DNA of 64,000 bases from contig NZ_OY726394.1 in NCBI RefSeq assembly GCF_963378075.1, forward strand, positions 868,001-932,000. Reading direction: 5' to 3'. Positions 54,271-63,389 of the stretch are shown piece by piece. A program made the translations under genes and the position numbers. The notes beneath the pieces were generated by a model. It was not told the DNA's origin. It made no database searches and saw only the letters and a list, made by a program, of their open reading frames with translations. Numbering within the stretch: position 1 is the first letter of the stretch; every line of letters starts with the position of its first letter. This DNA comes from Mycolicibacter sp. MU0083 (lineage in GTDB: Bacteria; Actinomycetota; Actinomycetes; Mycobacteriales; Mycobacteriaceae).

Positions 54271-56238
54271 TCAGGAATCGGTTTCCGGTTGTTCGACGCG
54301 CGCAAGTACCGCGCCGACCTCGACCTGGTCGCCGGGCTTGACGTCGAGTTGGGTGAGCACACCGTCGGACGGTGCGCTGATGGTGTGTTCCATCTTCATG
54401 GCTTCCAGCCAGATCAGCGGCTGGCCGGCGGTCACGGTGTCGCCGACGGCCGCACCCAGCCGGATCACGTTGCCGGGCATGGGGGCCAGCAGCGAACCCT
54501 GGGCGACCTCTGAGTCGGGGTCGGGGAAGCGGGGCAACGCGACCAGGTGCACCGCTCCGGCGGGGGAGTCCACGTGGACGTCCGCACCGTAACGGGCCAC
54601 GGTGAAGGTCCGGGCCACCCCGGACGCGTCGGCCAGCACCACCTCGTCCGGGCGGTACGAGACCACGGTGAGGTCGGCGTTGACGATCAATCCGGTTCGG
54701 CTGAAACGGTATTCGACGCGATGCTCGGTCTCGGCATCGTCGAGGTAGCCCTTGGACTGGAAACCCGAGGCCAGGTTGCGCCAGGCGGTGGGAATCGTGC
54801 CGAACACCCGCGCGGTGGCTCGATTCTGCGCGGCGTCGGCCAGTGCGGCCGCGACCGCCGAGGCCCGCACCGTCGCGTCGTCGGCCAGTGGCGCGGACAA
54901 CTCCGCCAGGCCGTGGGTGTCGAAGAACGCGGTGTCGGTGGCGCCGTCCAGGAACGCCGGATGACGCAGCACGTTGACCAGCAGGTCGCGGTTGGTGCGC
55001 AGCCCGTGCAGTCGGGTACGCGCCAGTGCGCCGGCCAGCACGGTGGCCGCCTGCCGGCGGGTGGGCGCATAGCTGATCACCTTGGCCAGCATCGGGTCGT
55101 AGTGCACCGACACCGTCGATCCGTCGACGATGCCGGAATCCAATCGGACGCCGGTGCGCCTGCCCAGCGACCCGAATTCGGCGGCCACGCCCGGCACCTC
55201 GAGGCGGTGCACGGTGCCGGCCTGCGGCTGCCAGCCCTGTGCCGGATCCTCGGCGTAGAGGCGCACCTCGATCGAATGCCCCCGCGTCGCAGGAGGTTCG
55301 GGATCCAACCGGACGCCGTCGGCGACCGCGATCTGCAATTCGACCAGGTCGACGCCGGTGGTCTCCTCGGTGACCGGGTGCTCGACCTGCAGGCGGGTGT
55401 TCATCTCCAGGAAGAAGAACTCGCCGTTCGCATCGGCCAGGAACTCGACCGTGCCGGCGCCGGTGTAACCGATCGCGCTCGCCGCCAGTCGGGCCGCCTC
55501 GAAGAGCTTGTCGCGCATTCCGGGGGTGCGCTCCACCAGCGGCGAGGGGGCTTCCTCGACGACCTTCTGGTGGCGGCGCTGGATCGAGCACTCGCGCTCG
55601 CCGACCGCCCACACCGTGCCGTGCGCATCGGCCATCACCTGGACCTCGATGTGGTGGCCGGTCGGCAGGTAGCGCTCGCAGAACACCGTCGGGTCGCCGA
55701 ACGCCGACGCGGCTTCCCGCTCGGCGGCCGCCACCTCGTCGGCCAGTGCCGACAATTCGGTGACCACCCGCATCCCGCGGCCGCCACCGCCGGCCGACGC
55801 CTTCACCAGTACCGGCAACTGCTCGGCGGTGACGGTTGCCGGGTCGAGTTCCTCGAGCACCGGCACGCCGGCGGCGGCCATCATCTTCTTCGACTCGATC
55901 TTGGAGCCCATCGAGGTCACCGCGGCCACCGGCGGCCCGATCCAGGTCAGGCCGGCCGCCTGCACGGCGGTGGCGAACTCGGCGTTCTCGGAAAGGAATC
56001 CGTAGCCGGGGTGGATCGCATCGGCTCCGGCGGCCTGTGCCGCGGCGATGATCGCCTCGGCCGACAGGTAACTGGTGGTCTCGGGCAGTCGCACCTGTGC
56101 GTCGGCCTCGGCGACATGCGGCATGCCGGCATCCGGATCGGTGTAGACCGCGACGGTGCCCAGGCCCAATCGGCGGCAGGTGGCGAAGACCCGCCGGGCG
56201 ATCTCGCCGCGGTTGGCTACCAGAACGTTGCTGATCAT
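54271..56238 (-). CDS. accA2: Biotin-dependent acyl-CoA carboxylase alpha subunit
   Basis: A 655-residue fusion of biotin carboxylase and biotin carboxyl carrier domains. The start is MISNVLVANRGEIARR; the ATP-grasp region has KASAGGGGRGMR and FLEMNTRLQVEHPVTE. The C-terminal carrier domain ends with the biotinylation motif EAMKMEHT, with Lys615 the modified lysine. It works with AccD2, encoded just upstream in the operon. Counterpart of Rv0973c. The pairing with AtuA makes a geranyl- or methylcrotonyl-type substrate likely. Confidence 0.92.
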   Translation of the reverse strand: MISNVLVANRGEIARRVFATCRRLGLGTVAVYTDPDAGMPHVAEADAQVRLPETTSYLSAEAIIAAAQAAGADAIHPGYGFLSENAEFATAVQAAGLTWIGPPVAAVTSMGSKIESKKMMAAAGVPVLEELDPATVTAEQLPVLVKASAGGGGRGMRVVTELSALADEVAAAEREAASAFGDPTVFCERYLPTGHHIEVQVMADAHGTVWAVGERECSIQRRHQKVVEEAPSPLVERTPGMRDKLFEAARLAASAIGYTGAGTVEFLADANGEFFFLEMNTRLQVEHPVTEETTGVDLVELQIAVADGVRLDPEPPATRGHSIEVRLYAEDPAQGWQPQAGTVHRLEVPGVAAEFGSLGRRTGVRLDSGIVDGSTVSVHYDPMLAKVISYAPTRRQAATVLAGALARTRLHGLRTNRDLLVNVLRHPAFLDGATDTAFFDTHGLAELSAPLADDATVRASAVAAALADAAQNRATARVFGTIPTAWRNLASGFQSKGYLDDAETEHRVEYRFSRTGLIVNADLTVVSYRPDEVVLADASGVARTFTVARYGADVHVDSPAGAVHLVALPRFPDPDSEVAQGSLLAPMPGNVIRLGAAVGDTVTAGQPLIWLEAMKMEHTISAPSDGVLTQLDVKPGDQVEVGAVLARVEQPETDS

Positions 56239-56278
56239 TGACTCTGCCTTCTGCTCTTCGCGCAAGCGCTCATCGCGC

Positions 56279-57877
56279 TCACATCCGGAAGACGCCGAAG
56301 TTCGACGTCCCCTCGACCGGGCCATTGGCGATGGCGGACAAACACATTCCCAGGACCGTGCGGGTGTCGCGCGGATCGATCACCCCGTCGTCGTAGAGCA
56401 TCCCGGACAGCACCAACGGCAGCGACTCGGCCTCGATCTGACCTTCGACCATGGCGCGCATCGCGGCATCGGCCTCCTCGTCGACCTGCTGTCCGCGGGC
56501 CTCGGTGGCCGCCCGGTTCACGATGGACAGCACACCGGCGAGCTGCGCGCCGCCCATCACCGAGGACTTGGCCGACGGCCAGGCGAACAGGAACCGCGGG
56601 TCATAGGCGCGACCGCACATGCCGTAGTGGCCGGCGCCGTAGGAGGCCCCGATCAGCAGCGAGATGTGCGGCACGGTCGAATTGGACACGGCGTTGATCA
56701 TCATCGAGCCGTGCTTGATCATCCCGCCCTCTTCGTAGTCCTTGCCCACCATGTACCCGGTGGTGTTGTGCAGGAACAGCAATGGGGTGTTGGACCGGTT
56801 GGCCAACTGGATGAACTGGGTGGCCTTCTGGGACTCCTCGGAAAACAGCACACCGCGTGCGTTGGCCAGGATGCCGACCGGATAGCCGTGCAGCCGCGCC
56901 CAGCCGGTCACCAGTGACGATCCGTACAGCGGCTTGAACTCGTCGAAGTCGGAGTCGTCGACGATCCGGGCGATCACCTCTCGCGGGTCGAACGGGATGC
57001 GCAGGTCCGGCGGCACGATGCCGATCAGCTCTTCGGTGTCGTAGCGGGGTTCGACGACGACGGCGGACGGCTTCGGCCCCTGCTTGGCCCAGTTCAGCCG
57101 GGCCACGATGCGCCGTCCGACGCGGATGGCGTCGAGCTCGTCGTTGGCCAGGTAGTCGCCCAGACCCGAAGTGCGGGAGTGCATCTCGGCGCCGCCCAGT
57201 GATTCGTCGTCGGACTCCTCGCCGGTGGCCATCTTCACCAGCGGCGGCCCGGCCAGGAACACCTTCGAGCGCTCTTTGATCATCACCACGTGATCGGACA
57301 TCCCGGGGACATAGGCGCCACCCGCGGTGGAGTTGCCGAACACCAGCGCGATGGTCGGGATACCGGCGGCCGAGAGCCTGGTCAGGTCGCGGAACATCTG
57401 GCCGCCGGGAATGAAGACTTCCTTCTGGGTCGGCAGGTCGGCCCCACCGGATTCCACCAGGGAGATCACCGGAAGTCGGTTCTCCAGCGCGATCTTGTTG
57501 GCCCGCAGAATCTTCCGCAACGTCCACGGGTTGGAGGTGCCGCCCTTGACCGTCGGGTCGTTGGCGATGATCATGCACTCCACGCCCTCGACCGCGCCGA
57601 TGCCGGTCACCAGGCTGGCCCCGACCTGGAAGTTGCTGCCCCAGGCGGCCAGCGGGCACAGCTCCAGGAACGGGGAGTCCGCGTCGACCAGCGCCTCGAT
57701 GCGTTCCCGGGCGGTGAGCTTGCCGCGGGCGTGGTGGCGGTCGACGTACTTGGGTCCGCCGCCGGCCAGCGCCTTGGCGTGCTCGGCGTCGATCTCGGCG
57801 AGCTTCTCGGTCAGTGCCCCGGCGGCCTCGGCGTAGGCGGGGGAGTTGGTGTCCAGGGTGGACTTCAGTGTGGTCAT
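56279..57877 (-). CDS. accD2: Acyl-CoA carboxylase carboxyltransferase beta subunit
   Basis: Carboxyltransferase partner of AccA2, 532 residues. The N-terminal half has ARGKLTARERIEALVD and SGGADLPTQ, with the oxyanion segment FGNSTAGGAYVPGMSD. The C-terminal half has FLHNTTGYMVGKDYE and GASYGAGHYGMCGRAYDPRF, which resembles the methylcrotonyl/geranyl-CoA carboxylase type rather than propionyl-CoA carboxylase. ATG 57877 overlaps the fadE13 stop as ATGA. Counterpart of Rv0974c. Confidence 0.92.
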   Translation of the reverse strand: MTTLKSTLDTNSPAYAEAAGALTEKLAEIDAEHAKALAGGGPKYVDRHHARGKLTARERIEALVDADSPFLELCPLAAWGSNFQVGASLVTGIGAVEGVECMIIANDPTVKGGTSNPWTLRKILRANKIALENRLPVISLVESGGADLPTQKEVFIPGGQMFRDLTRLSAAGIPTIALVFGNSTAGGAYVPGMSDHVVMIKERSKVFLAGPPLVKMATGEESDDESLGGAEMHSRTSGLGDYLANDELDAIRVGRRIVARLNWAKQGPKPSAVVVEPRYDTEELIGIVPPDLRIPFDPREVIARIVDDSDFDEFKPLYGSSLVTGWARLHGYPVGILANARGVLFSEESQKATQFIQLANRSNTPLLFLHNTTGYMVGKDYEEGGMIKHGSMMINAVSNSTVPHISLLIGASYGAGHYGMCGRAYDPRFLFAWPSAKSSVMGGAQLAGVLSIVNRAATEARGQQVDEEADAAMRAMVEGQIEAESLPLVLSGMLYDDGVIDPRDTRTVLGMCLSAIANGPVEGTSNFGVFRM

Positions 57878-59034
57878 GATTGGTACCCCAGGGATTTCGC
57901 GGCCAGTGACGTGAGGATCTCGGTGGTACCGCCACCGATACCGATGATGCGCATGTCTCGATACTGCCGTTCCACTTCGCACTCGGTCATGTAGCCCATG
58001 CCGCCGAAGAGCTGCACCGCCTGGTGCGCCACCCATTCACCGGCCTCCACCGCGGTGTTCTTGGCGAAACACACCTCGGCGATCAGGTTCTGCTCCCCGG
58101 CGAGCTGCCGCTCCACCACGTGGTGGGTGTAGACCCGGGCGACGTCGATGCGCCGCGCCATCTCGGCCAGGGTGTTCTGCACCGCCTGCCGCGAGATCAG
58201 CGGACGGCCGAAGGTCTCCCGGTCCCGACACCAGGCCAGGGTCAGATCCAGGCAGCGCTGGGCACTGGAATAGGCCTGTGCGGCCAGCCCGACCCGCTCG
58301 GAGACGAAGGCCGCGGCGATCTGGGCGAAGCCGCTGTTCTCGACGCCGACCAGGTTGGCCACCGGCACCCGGGCGTCGACGTAGGACAGTTCGGCGGTGT
58401 CCGAGGAGCGCCAGCCCATCTTGTCCAGCTTGCGGGACACGGTGAACCCCGGCGTGCCCTTCTCGACCACCAGCAGCGACACCCCGGCCGCTCCCGGCCC
58501 GCCGGTGCGCACCGCGGTCACGACGTAGTCGGCGCGCACCGCGGAGGTGATGAAGGTCTTGGCGCCGTTGACCAGGTAGTAGCCGCTGCCGTCGCCGGGG
58601 ACAAACTCAGCGGTGGTGCGCAGGTGCCCGACATCGGACCCGCCGCCGGGTTCGGTGATCGCCAGCGAGCCGATCTTCTCCCCGGCCAGGGTGGGGCGGA
58701 CGAACTCCTCGATGAGGCGGGCGTCGCCGGAGGCGATCATGTGCGGCACCGCGATCCCGCAGGTGAACAGCGAGGCGAACACCCCGCCCGGCGCTCCGGC
58801 GGCGTGCATCTGCTCGCAGACGATCACCGCGTCGGCGCCGTCGCCGCCACTGCCGCCGACCTCCTCGGGGAAGCCGGCGCCCAGCAGGCCGACCTCGGCG
58901 GCCTTGCGGTGCAGCTCCCGGGGCAGTTCACCGGTGCGCTCCCACTCGTCGACGTTCGGGGTGATCTCGCGTTCGACGAAACCCCGTACCGTCCCCCGCA
59001 GCGCCTGGCGCTCGGGGGTGGTCCAGATGCTCAC
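57874..59034 (-). CDS. fadE13: Acyl-CoA dehydrogenase FadE13-like
   Basis: Acyl-CoA dehydrogenase of 386 residues from GTG 59034 (MSIWTTPERQALRG). FAD/substrate motifs are SLAITEPGGGSDVGHLRTT, FITSAVRADYVVTAVRTG and QLFGGMGYMTECEVERQYRD. Both ends overlap neighbours by four bases (GTGA with the atuA gene, ATGA with accD2). Counterpart of Rv0975c. In the Atu/Liu model it would oxidise the branched acyl-CoA (citronellyl- or isovaleryl-like) before carboxylation. Confidence 0.9.
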   Translation of the reverse strand: MSIWTTPERQALRGTVRGFVEREITPNVDEWERTGELPRELHRKAAEVGLLGAGFPEEVGGSGGDGADAVIVCEQMHAAGAPGGVFASLFTCGIAVPHMIASGDARLIEEFVRPTLAGEKIGSLAITEPGGGSDVGHLRTTAEFVPGDGSGYYLVNGAKTFITSAVRADYVVTAVRTGGPGAAGVSLLVVEKGTPGFTVSRKLDKMGWRSSDTAELSYVDARVPVANLVGVENSGFAQIAAAFVSERVGLAAQAYSSAQRCLDLTLAWCRDRETFGRPLISRQAVQNTLAEMARRIDVARVYTHHVVERQLAGEQNLIAEVCFAKNTAVEAGEWVAHQAVQLFGGMGYMTECEVERQYRDMRIIGIGGGTTEILTSLAAKSLGYQS

Positions 59035-60746
59035 GAAGTCCCTTTCGGCAGCAGTTGCTCGGGTATGTCGAGGTGCCGACTGCGCAACCACTCGCCCAGC
59101 CCCTTGGCCTGCGGATCGAATCGGGCCTGGTAGGCCACGCCCTGCCCGAGGATGCCCTCGATGACGAAGTTCACCGCCCGCAGATTCGGCAGCAGATGCC
59201 GGGTGACGGGCAGCTCGGCGGTCTCGGGCAGCAGTTCGCGCAGTCGCTCCGCGGTCAGGGTGTGGGCCAGCCAGCGCCACGCCTCGTCGCTGCGTACCCA
59301 GACGCCGACGTTGGCAGAGCCGCCCTTGTCGCCGCTGCGGGCACCGGCGATCGACCCCAGCGGCACCCGCCGGGTCGGGCCGGACGGCAGGGGTTCGGGA
59401 AGTCGCGGGTCGGCGGCCGCCGCCAGCTCCAGCGTCTCGGTGGCGGGCGGAATGGCGACGCGGGTGCCGTCGGCGTGCACGGCGACGTGCGGCACTTCGG
59501 ACGCGTCGACGTAGCCGGGGGTGAACACCCCGTAGACCTGGCCGTCCCCGGGCGGCGCGGTGACGCAGAACCCGGGGTAGCTGGTCAGCGCGAGCTCGAT
59601 GCCGGCCGAGGAGAACGCCCGGCCCACCTTGGCCGGGTCGGGGTCGCGCACCACGCAGTGCAGCAGGGCGCTGGCGGTCTCCTCGGTGTCGGCGTCGGGG
59701 CGGTCGGTGCGTGCCAGCGTCCACTGCAGCTCGGCCGGGCGGACCGTCATGGCCGCCTCCAGCTGGGTGCGCAGCAGCTCGGCCTTGGCTTCGATGTCCA
59801 GGCCGGTCAGCACGAACGTGGTGGAGTTGCGGAACCCGCCGATGCTGTTCAGCGACACCTTGTAGGTGGGCGGGGGAGCCTCGCCCGTCACGCGCGCGAT
59901 CCGCACCCGGTCCGGGCCGTCGGGGGCCAACTCGACGCTGTCCATCCGGGCGGTGACGTCCGGGTTGGCGTAGCGGGCCCCGGTCACCTCGTAGAGCAGT
60001 TGGGCGGTCACGGTGTCGACGCTGACCAGGCCGCCGGTGCCGGGATGCTTGGTGATCACCGAGGATCCGTCGGCGTGGATCTCGGCCAGCGGGAAACCGG
60101 GGTGCAGCATTTGCGCGGTCGGGATCTCGGTGAAGAAGGAGTAGTTGCCGCCGCTGGCCTGGATGCCGCACTCGATGACGTGGCCGGCGACCACGGCCCC
60201 GGCCAGCCGGTCGTAGTCGGTGCGCGACCAGCCGAAGTGCGCGGCCGCGGGGCCGACGATCACCGAGGCGTCGGTGACGCGACCGGTGATCACGATGTCG
60301 GCGCCGTCGGCCAGGCAGTCGACGATGCCCCAGGCGCCCAGGTAGGCGTTGGCGGTCAGCGGGCTGCCCAATCCCAGTTCGGCGGCGCGGGGTAGCAGGT
60401 CGTCGCCCTCGACGTGGGCGACCCGGGCCGCGATGCCCAGCCGGTCGGCCAGTTCGCGGACCGCGTCGGCCAGTCCGGCCGGGTTGAGCCCGCCGGCGTT
60501 GGCCACGATGCGCACGCCCTTGTCCCGGGCCAGGCCGAGGCACTGCTCGAGTTGGGTCAGGAACGTCTTGGCGTAGCCGCGGTCGGGGTTCTTCATCCGG
60601 TCGCGGCCCAGGATGAGCATCGTCAGCTCGGCCAGATAGTCACCGGTCAGGAAGTCGAGCTCACCGCCGGTCAACATCTCGCGCATCGCGGCGTGGCGAT
60701 CGCCGTAGAAGCCCGAACAGTTTCCGATCCGAACCGGTGTCGTCAT
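59031..60746 (-). CDS. AtuA-family protein (DUF1446), first gene of the operon
   Basis: A 571-residue protein of the acyclic-terpene-utilisation AtuA family, equivalent to Rv0976c. It starts MTTPVRIGNCSGFYGDR and contains the family segments FLTGDYLAELTM, ANAGGLNPAG, GRVTDASVIVGP and AGARSGDKGGSANVGV. In Pseudomonas, atuA heads the citronellol/geraniol operon; its exact reaction is not established. Here it heads atuA-fadE13-accD2-accA2-fadE12-echA7, a close analogue. The 16-base near-palindrome 15 bases upstream of the ATG is the likely operator. Confidence 0.88.
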   Translation of the reverse strand: MTTPVRIGNCSGFYGDRHAAMREMLTGGELDFLTGDYLAELTMLILGRDRMKNPDRGYAKTFLTQLEQCLGLARDKGVRIVANAGGLNPAGLADAVRELADRLGIAARVAHVEGDDLLPRAAELGLGSPLTANAYLGAWGIVDCLADGADIVITGRVTDASVIVGPAAAHFGWSRTDYDRLAGAVVAGHVIECGIQASGGNYSFFTEIPTAQMLHPGFPLAEIHADGSSVITKHPGTGGLVSVDTVTAQLLYEVTGARYANPDVTARMDSVELAPDGPDRVRIARVTGEAPPPTYKVSLNSIGGFRNSTTFVLTGLDIEAKAELLRTQLEAAMTVRPAELQWTLARTDRPDADTEETASALLHCVVRDPDPAKVGRAFSSAGIELALTSYPGFCVTAPPGDGQVYGVFTPGYVDASEVPHVAVHADGTRVAIPPATETLELAAAADPRLPEPLPSGPTRRVPLGSIAGARSGDKGGSANVGVWVRSDEAWRWLAHTLTAERLRELLPETAELPVTRHLLPNLRAVNFVIEGILGQGVAYQARFDPQAKGLGEWLRSRHLDIPEQLLPKGTS

Positions 60747-60761
60747 CCGTAATCCCTTCTC

Positions 60762-60777
60762 AACCAACCGGTAGGTT
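60762..60777 (-). promoter_or_regulatory. Near-palindromic operator of the atuA-accA2D2 operon
   Basis: AACCAACC-GGTAGGTT is a 16-base palindrome with one mismatched pair (A/A at the fifth position from each end). It is centred 23 bases before the atuA start. The ACCGGT core with flanking repeats is a common TetR-type arrangement. No regulator gene is adjacent; the repressor must lie elsewhere, possibly one of the two TetR genes in this window. Confidence 0.55.
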
Positions 60778-60957
60778 AGTCGGTACCGGCGGTGTCACGT
60801 CAAGGCCCGTCGCCGCAGACCGAATCGCCGGGCCGTGAGCCCAGGTCGGGGCCTCGCCTCTGTCATTTTGGAGCCGACGCTGGTCACCGGCTATCCTTTC
60901 GGGAGTCCCGCCGCTGGTATCTAGCGGCCCTATGTCTACAACAGGAGAGGCCCGACC

Positions 60958-61131
60958 ATGGCCGTGCCGAAACGCAGGATGTCGCGTGCGAACACTCGCA
61001 GTCGCCGCGCGCAGTGGAAGGCTGAGGCAACCGGCCTGGTCAACGTGTCGGTCGCCGGCCGTGCGCACAAGGTGCCGCGCCGTCTGCTCAAGGCCGCGCG
61101 CCTGGGCCTGATCGACCTCGATCGCCGCTAA
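60958..61131 (+). CDS. rpmF: 50S ribosomal protein L32, zinc-free form
   Basis: A 57-residue ribosomal protein ([19 protein letters not shown]...), nearly identical to the M. tuberculosis RpmF (Rv0979A). It contains no cysteine, so it is the zinc-independent type used when zinc is scarce. AGGAGAGG stands ten bases before the ATG. The gene is followed after 63 bases by mprA. The PE_PGRS genes found near this point in M. tuberculosis are absent here. Confidence 0.93.
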   Translation: MAVPKRRMSRANTRSRRAQWKAEATGLVNVSVAGRAHKVPRRLLKAARLGLIDLDRR

Positions 61132-61194
61132 AACAGCTCCGACACGACCGGAACCTGACCGTCCAGCTCGCCCTTCGATGATTGGATAGCACGC

Positions 61195-61887
61195 ATGGCT
61201 ACCCGGGTACTGGTTGTTGATGATGACCGCGCTGTGCGCGAGTCGTTGCGCAGGTCTCTGTCGTTCAATGGTTATTCCGTCGCGTTGGCGACCGACGGCG
61301 TCGAGGCGCTCGAGGCCATCACCAACGACCGTCCCGACGCGATGATCCTCGATGTGATGATGCCGCGGCTGGACGGGTTGGAAGTCTGCCGCCAGCTGCG
61401 CAGCACCGGTGACGATCTGCCGATCCTGGTGCTGACGGCGCGTGACTCGGTCTCCGAGCGGGTCGCGGGCCTCGACGCCGGCGCCGACGACTACCTGCCC
61501 AAGCCGTTCGCGTTGGAGGAACTGCTGGCGCGGATGCGGGCGCTGCTGCGTCGCACCACCGCCGAGGACCTGTCCGAGTCGGTCGCGATGAGCTTCGAGG
61601 ACCTCACCCTGGACCCGGTGACCCGCGAGGTGACCCGAGGCGAGCGACAGATCAGCCTGACCCGCACCGAGTTCGCGTTGCTGGAGATGCTGATCGCCAA
61701 CCCGCGCCGGGTGCTGACCCGCAGCCGCATCCTCGAGGAGGTGTGGGGCTTCGACTTCCCCACCTCGGGCAATGCGCTGGAGGTCTACATCGGATACCTG
61801 CGTCGCAAGACTGAAGCCGAAGGGGAGCCGCGGCTGATCTACACCGTGCGCGGGGTGGGTTACGTGCTTCGCGAGACACCGCCCTGA
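61195..61887 (+). CDS. mprA: Response regulator MprA
   Basis: OmpR-type envelope-stress regulator, 230 residues. The receiver has Asp9-Asp11 in LVVDDDRAV, phosphoacceptor Asp53 in [11 protein letters not shown], Thr in LVLTARDS and Lys in YLPKPFAL. The winged-helix domain contains [12 protein letters not shown] and the [15 protein letters not shown] segment, nearly identical to M. tuberculosis MprA. It regulates sigE, pepD and its own operon in that species. The stop shares one base with the mprB start. Confidence 0.96.
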   Translation: MATRVLVVDDDRAVRESLRRSLSFNGYSVALATDGVEALEAITNDRPDAMILDVMMPRLDGLEVCRQLRSTGDDLPILVLTARDSVSERVAGLDAGADDYLPKPFALEELLARMRALLRRTTAEDLSESVAMSFEDLTLDPVTREVTRGERQISLTRTEFALLEMLIANPRRVLTRSRILEEVWGFDFPTSGNALEVYIGYLRRKTEAEGEPRLIYTVRGVGYVLRETPP

Positions 61888-63335
61888 TGCAATCGTTCCG
61901 CCGGCAGCGGAGCGAGGAGTCCCGGAAATCGACTCTGTCGCTGCGCTGGCGGGTGATGCTGCTGGCGATGTCGATGGTCGCGCTGGTGGTGGTGTTGATG
62001 GCGGTGGCCGTCTACGCCGTGATCTCGGCCGCGCTCTACAACGACATCGACAATCAGCTGCAGAGTCGCGCCGAAATGCTGATCGCCAGCGGTTCGCTGG
62101 CCGCCGATCCCCGCAAGGCGATCGAGGGCACCGCCTATTCCGACGTGAACGCCATGCTGGTCAATCCCGGGCGGTCGATCTACACCGCCAATCAGCCCGG
62201 CCAGCGGTTGCCGGTCGGGCAGCAGGAGAAGGCCGTCATCCGCGGGGAGTTGATCCTGTCGCGGCGCACCGCATCCGGCCAGCGGGTACTGGCGGTGCAT
62301 CTGCCCACCGGCGGAACCCTGCTGATCTCCAAGAGCCTGGCGCCCACGCGCGCGGTGACCATGAAGCTGCGCTGGGTGCTGCTGGTGGTCGGCGGCGTGG
62401 GTGTCGTGGTGGCCGCGGTGGCCGGCGGAATGGTGACCCGCACCGGCTTGAGACCGGTGGGCCGGCTTACCGATGCGGCCGAACGGGTGGCACGCACCGA
62501 TGACCTGCGGCCCATCCCGGTGTACGGCAGCGACGAACTGGCCCGGCTCACCGAAGCGTTCAACGCCATGCTGCGGGCACTGGCCGAATCCCGGGAACGT
62601 CAGGCCCGGCTGGTCGCCGATGCCGGGCACGAGCTGAAGACACCGCTGACGTCGCTGCGCACCAACGTCGAACTGTTGATGGCGTCCGCCGCGCCGGGCG
62701 CCCCGCAGCTGCCCGAGGAGGAGATGGCCGAACTGCGTGCCGACGCGATCGGTCAGATCGAGGAATTGTCCACGCTGGTGGGCGATCTGGTGGACCTCAC
62801 CCGCGACGATCAGCGCGAAGCCGCATCCGAGCAGGTCGACATCACCGAGGTCGTCGACCGCAGCATGGAACGGATCCGGCGGCGCCGCAACGACATCGAG
62901 TTCGACATCCGGGTGCTGCCGTGGCACGTCTACGGCGACGCGGCCGGGCTGTCGCGGGCGGTGCTGAACCTGCTCGACAATGCGGCCAAGTGGAGCCCGT
63001 CGGGCGGGGTCGTGCGGTTGAACATGCGCCAACTCGACGCCACCCATATGGAGATGGTGGTCTCCGACGAGGGCCCGGGAATTCCCGCGGACCAACGTGA
63101 ATTGGTGTTCGAGCGGTTCTACCGGTCCGACACGGCGCGCGCGATGCCCGGATCCGGTCTGGGGCTCGCGATCGTCAAACAGGTGGTGCTCAAGCACGGC
63201 GGGGCGATCACCATCGGAGAGACCCATCCCGGGGCGACGCCGCCGGGAACCTCCTTCCGGTTGGTGTTGCCCGGCGGGCCGACGTCCGCCGAGGCACCGA
63301 CCGCGGGAGTCACAGGCGGTTCTCAGTCCAGGTAG
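61887..63335 (+). CDS. mprB: Sensor histidine kinase MprB
   Basis: A 482-residue kinase that senses surface stress. The first membrane segment is about residues 22-50, an extracytoplasmic domain lies at about 52-160, and the second segment at 162-183. HAMP follows (RPVGRLTDAAERVAR), then HisKA with His248 in DAGHELKTPLTS, then HATPase with NLLDNAAKWSP, SDEGPGIP and GSGLGLAIVK. It forms an operon with mprA and the pepD gene 54 bases downstream. Confidence 0.95.
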   Translation: MQSFRRQRSEESRKSTLSLRWRVMLLAMSMVALVVVLMAVAVYAVISAALYNDIDNQLQSRAEMLIASGSLAADPRKAIEGTAYSDVNAMLVNPGRSIYTANQPGQRLPVGQQEKAVIRGELILSRRTASGQRVLAVHLPTGGTLLISKSLAPTRAVTMKLRWVLLVVGGVGVVVAAVAGGMVTRTGLRPVGRLTDAAERVARTDDLRPIPVYGSDELARLTEAFNAMLRALAESRERQARLVADAGHELKTPLTSLRTNVELLMASAAPGAPQLPEEEMAELRADAIGQIEELSTLVGDLVDLTRDDQREAASEQVDITEVVDRSMERIRRRRNDIEFDIRVLPWHVYGDAAGLSRAVLNLLDNAAKWSPSGGVVRLNMRQLDATHMEMVVSDEGPGIPADQRELVFERFYRSDTARAMPGSGLGLAIVKQVVLKHGGAITIGETHPGATPPGTSFRLVLPGGPTSAEAPTAGVTGGSQSR

Positions 63336-63389
63336 GCATGGTGGTGAGGCAACTTCGCCAAGCCGTGTCAGTAGGAGTAGGCAGCAGAG

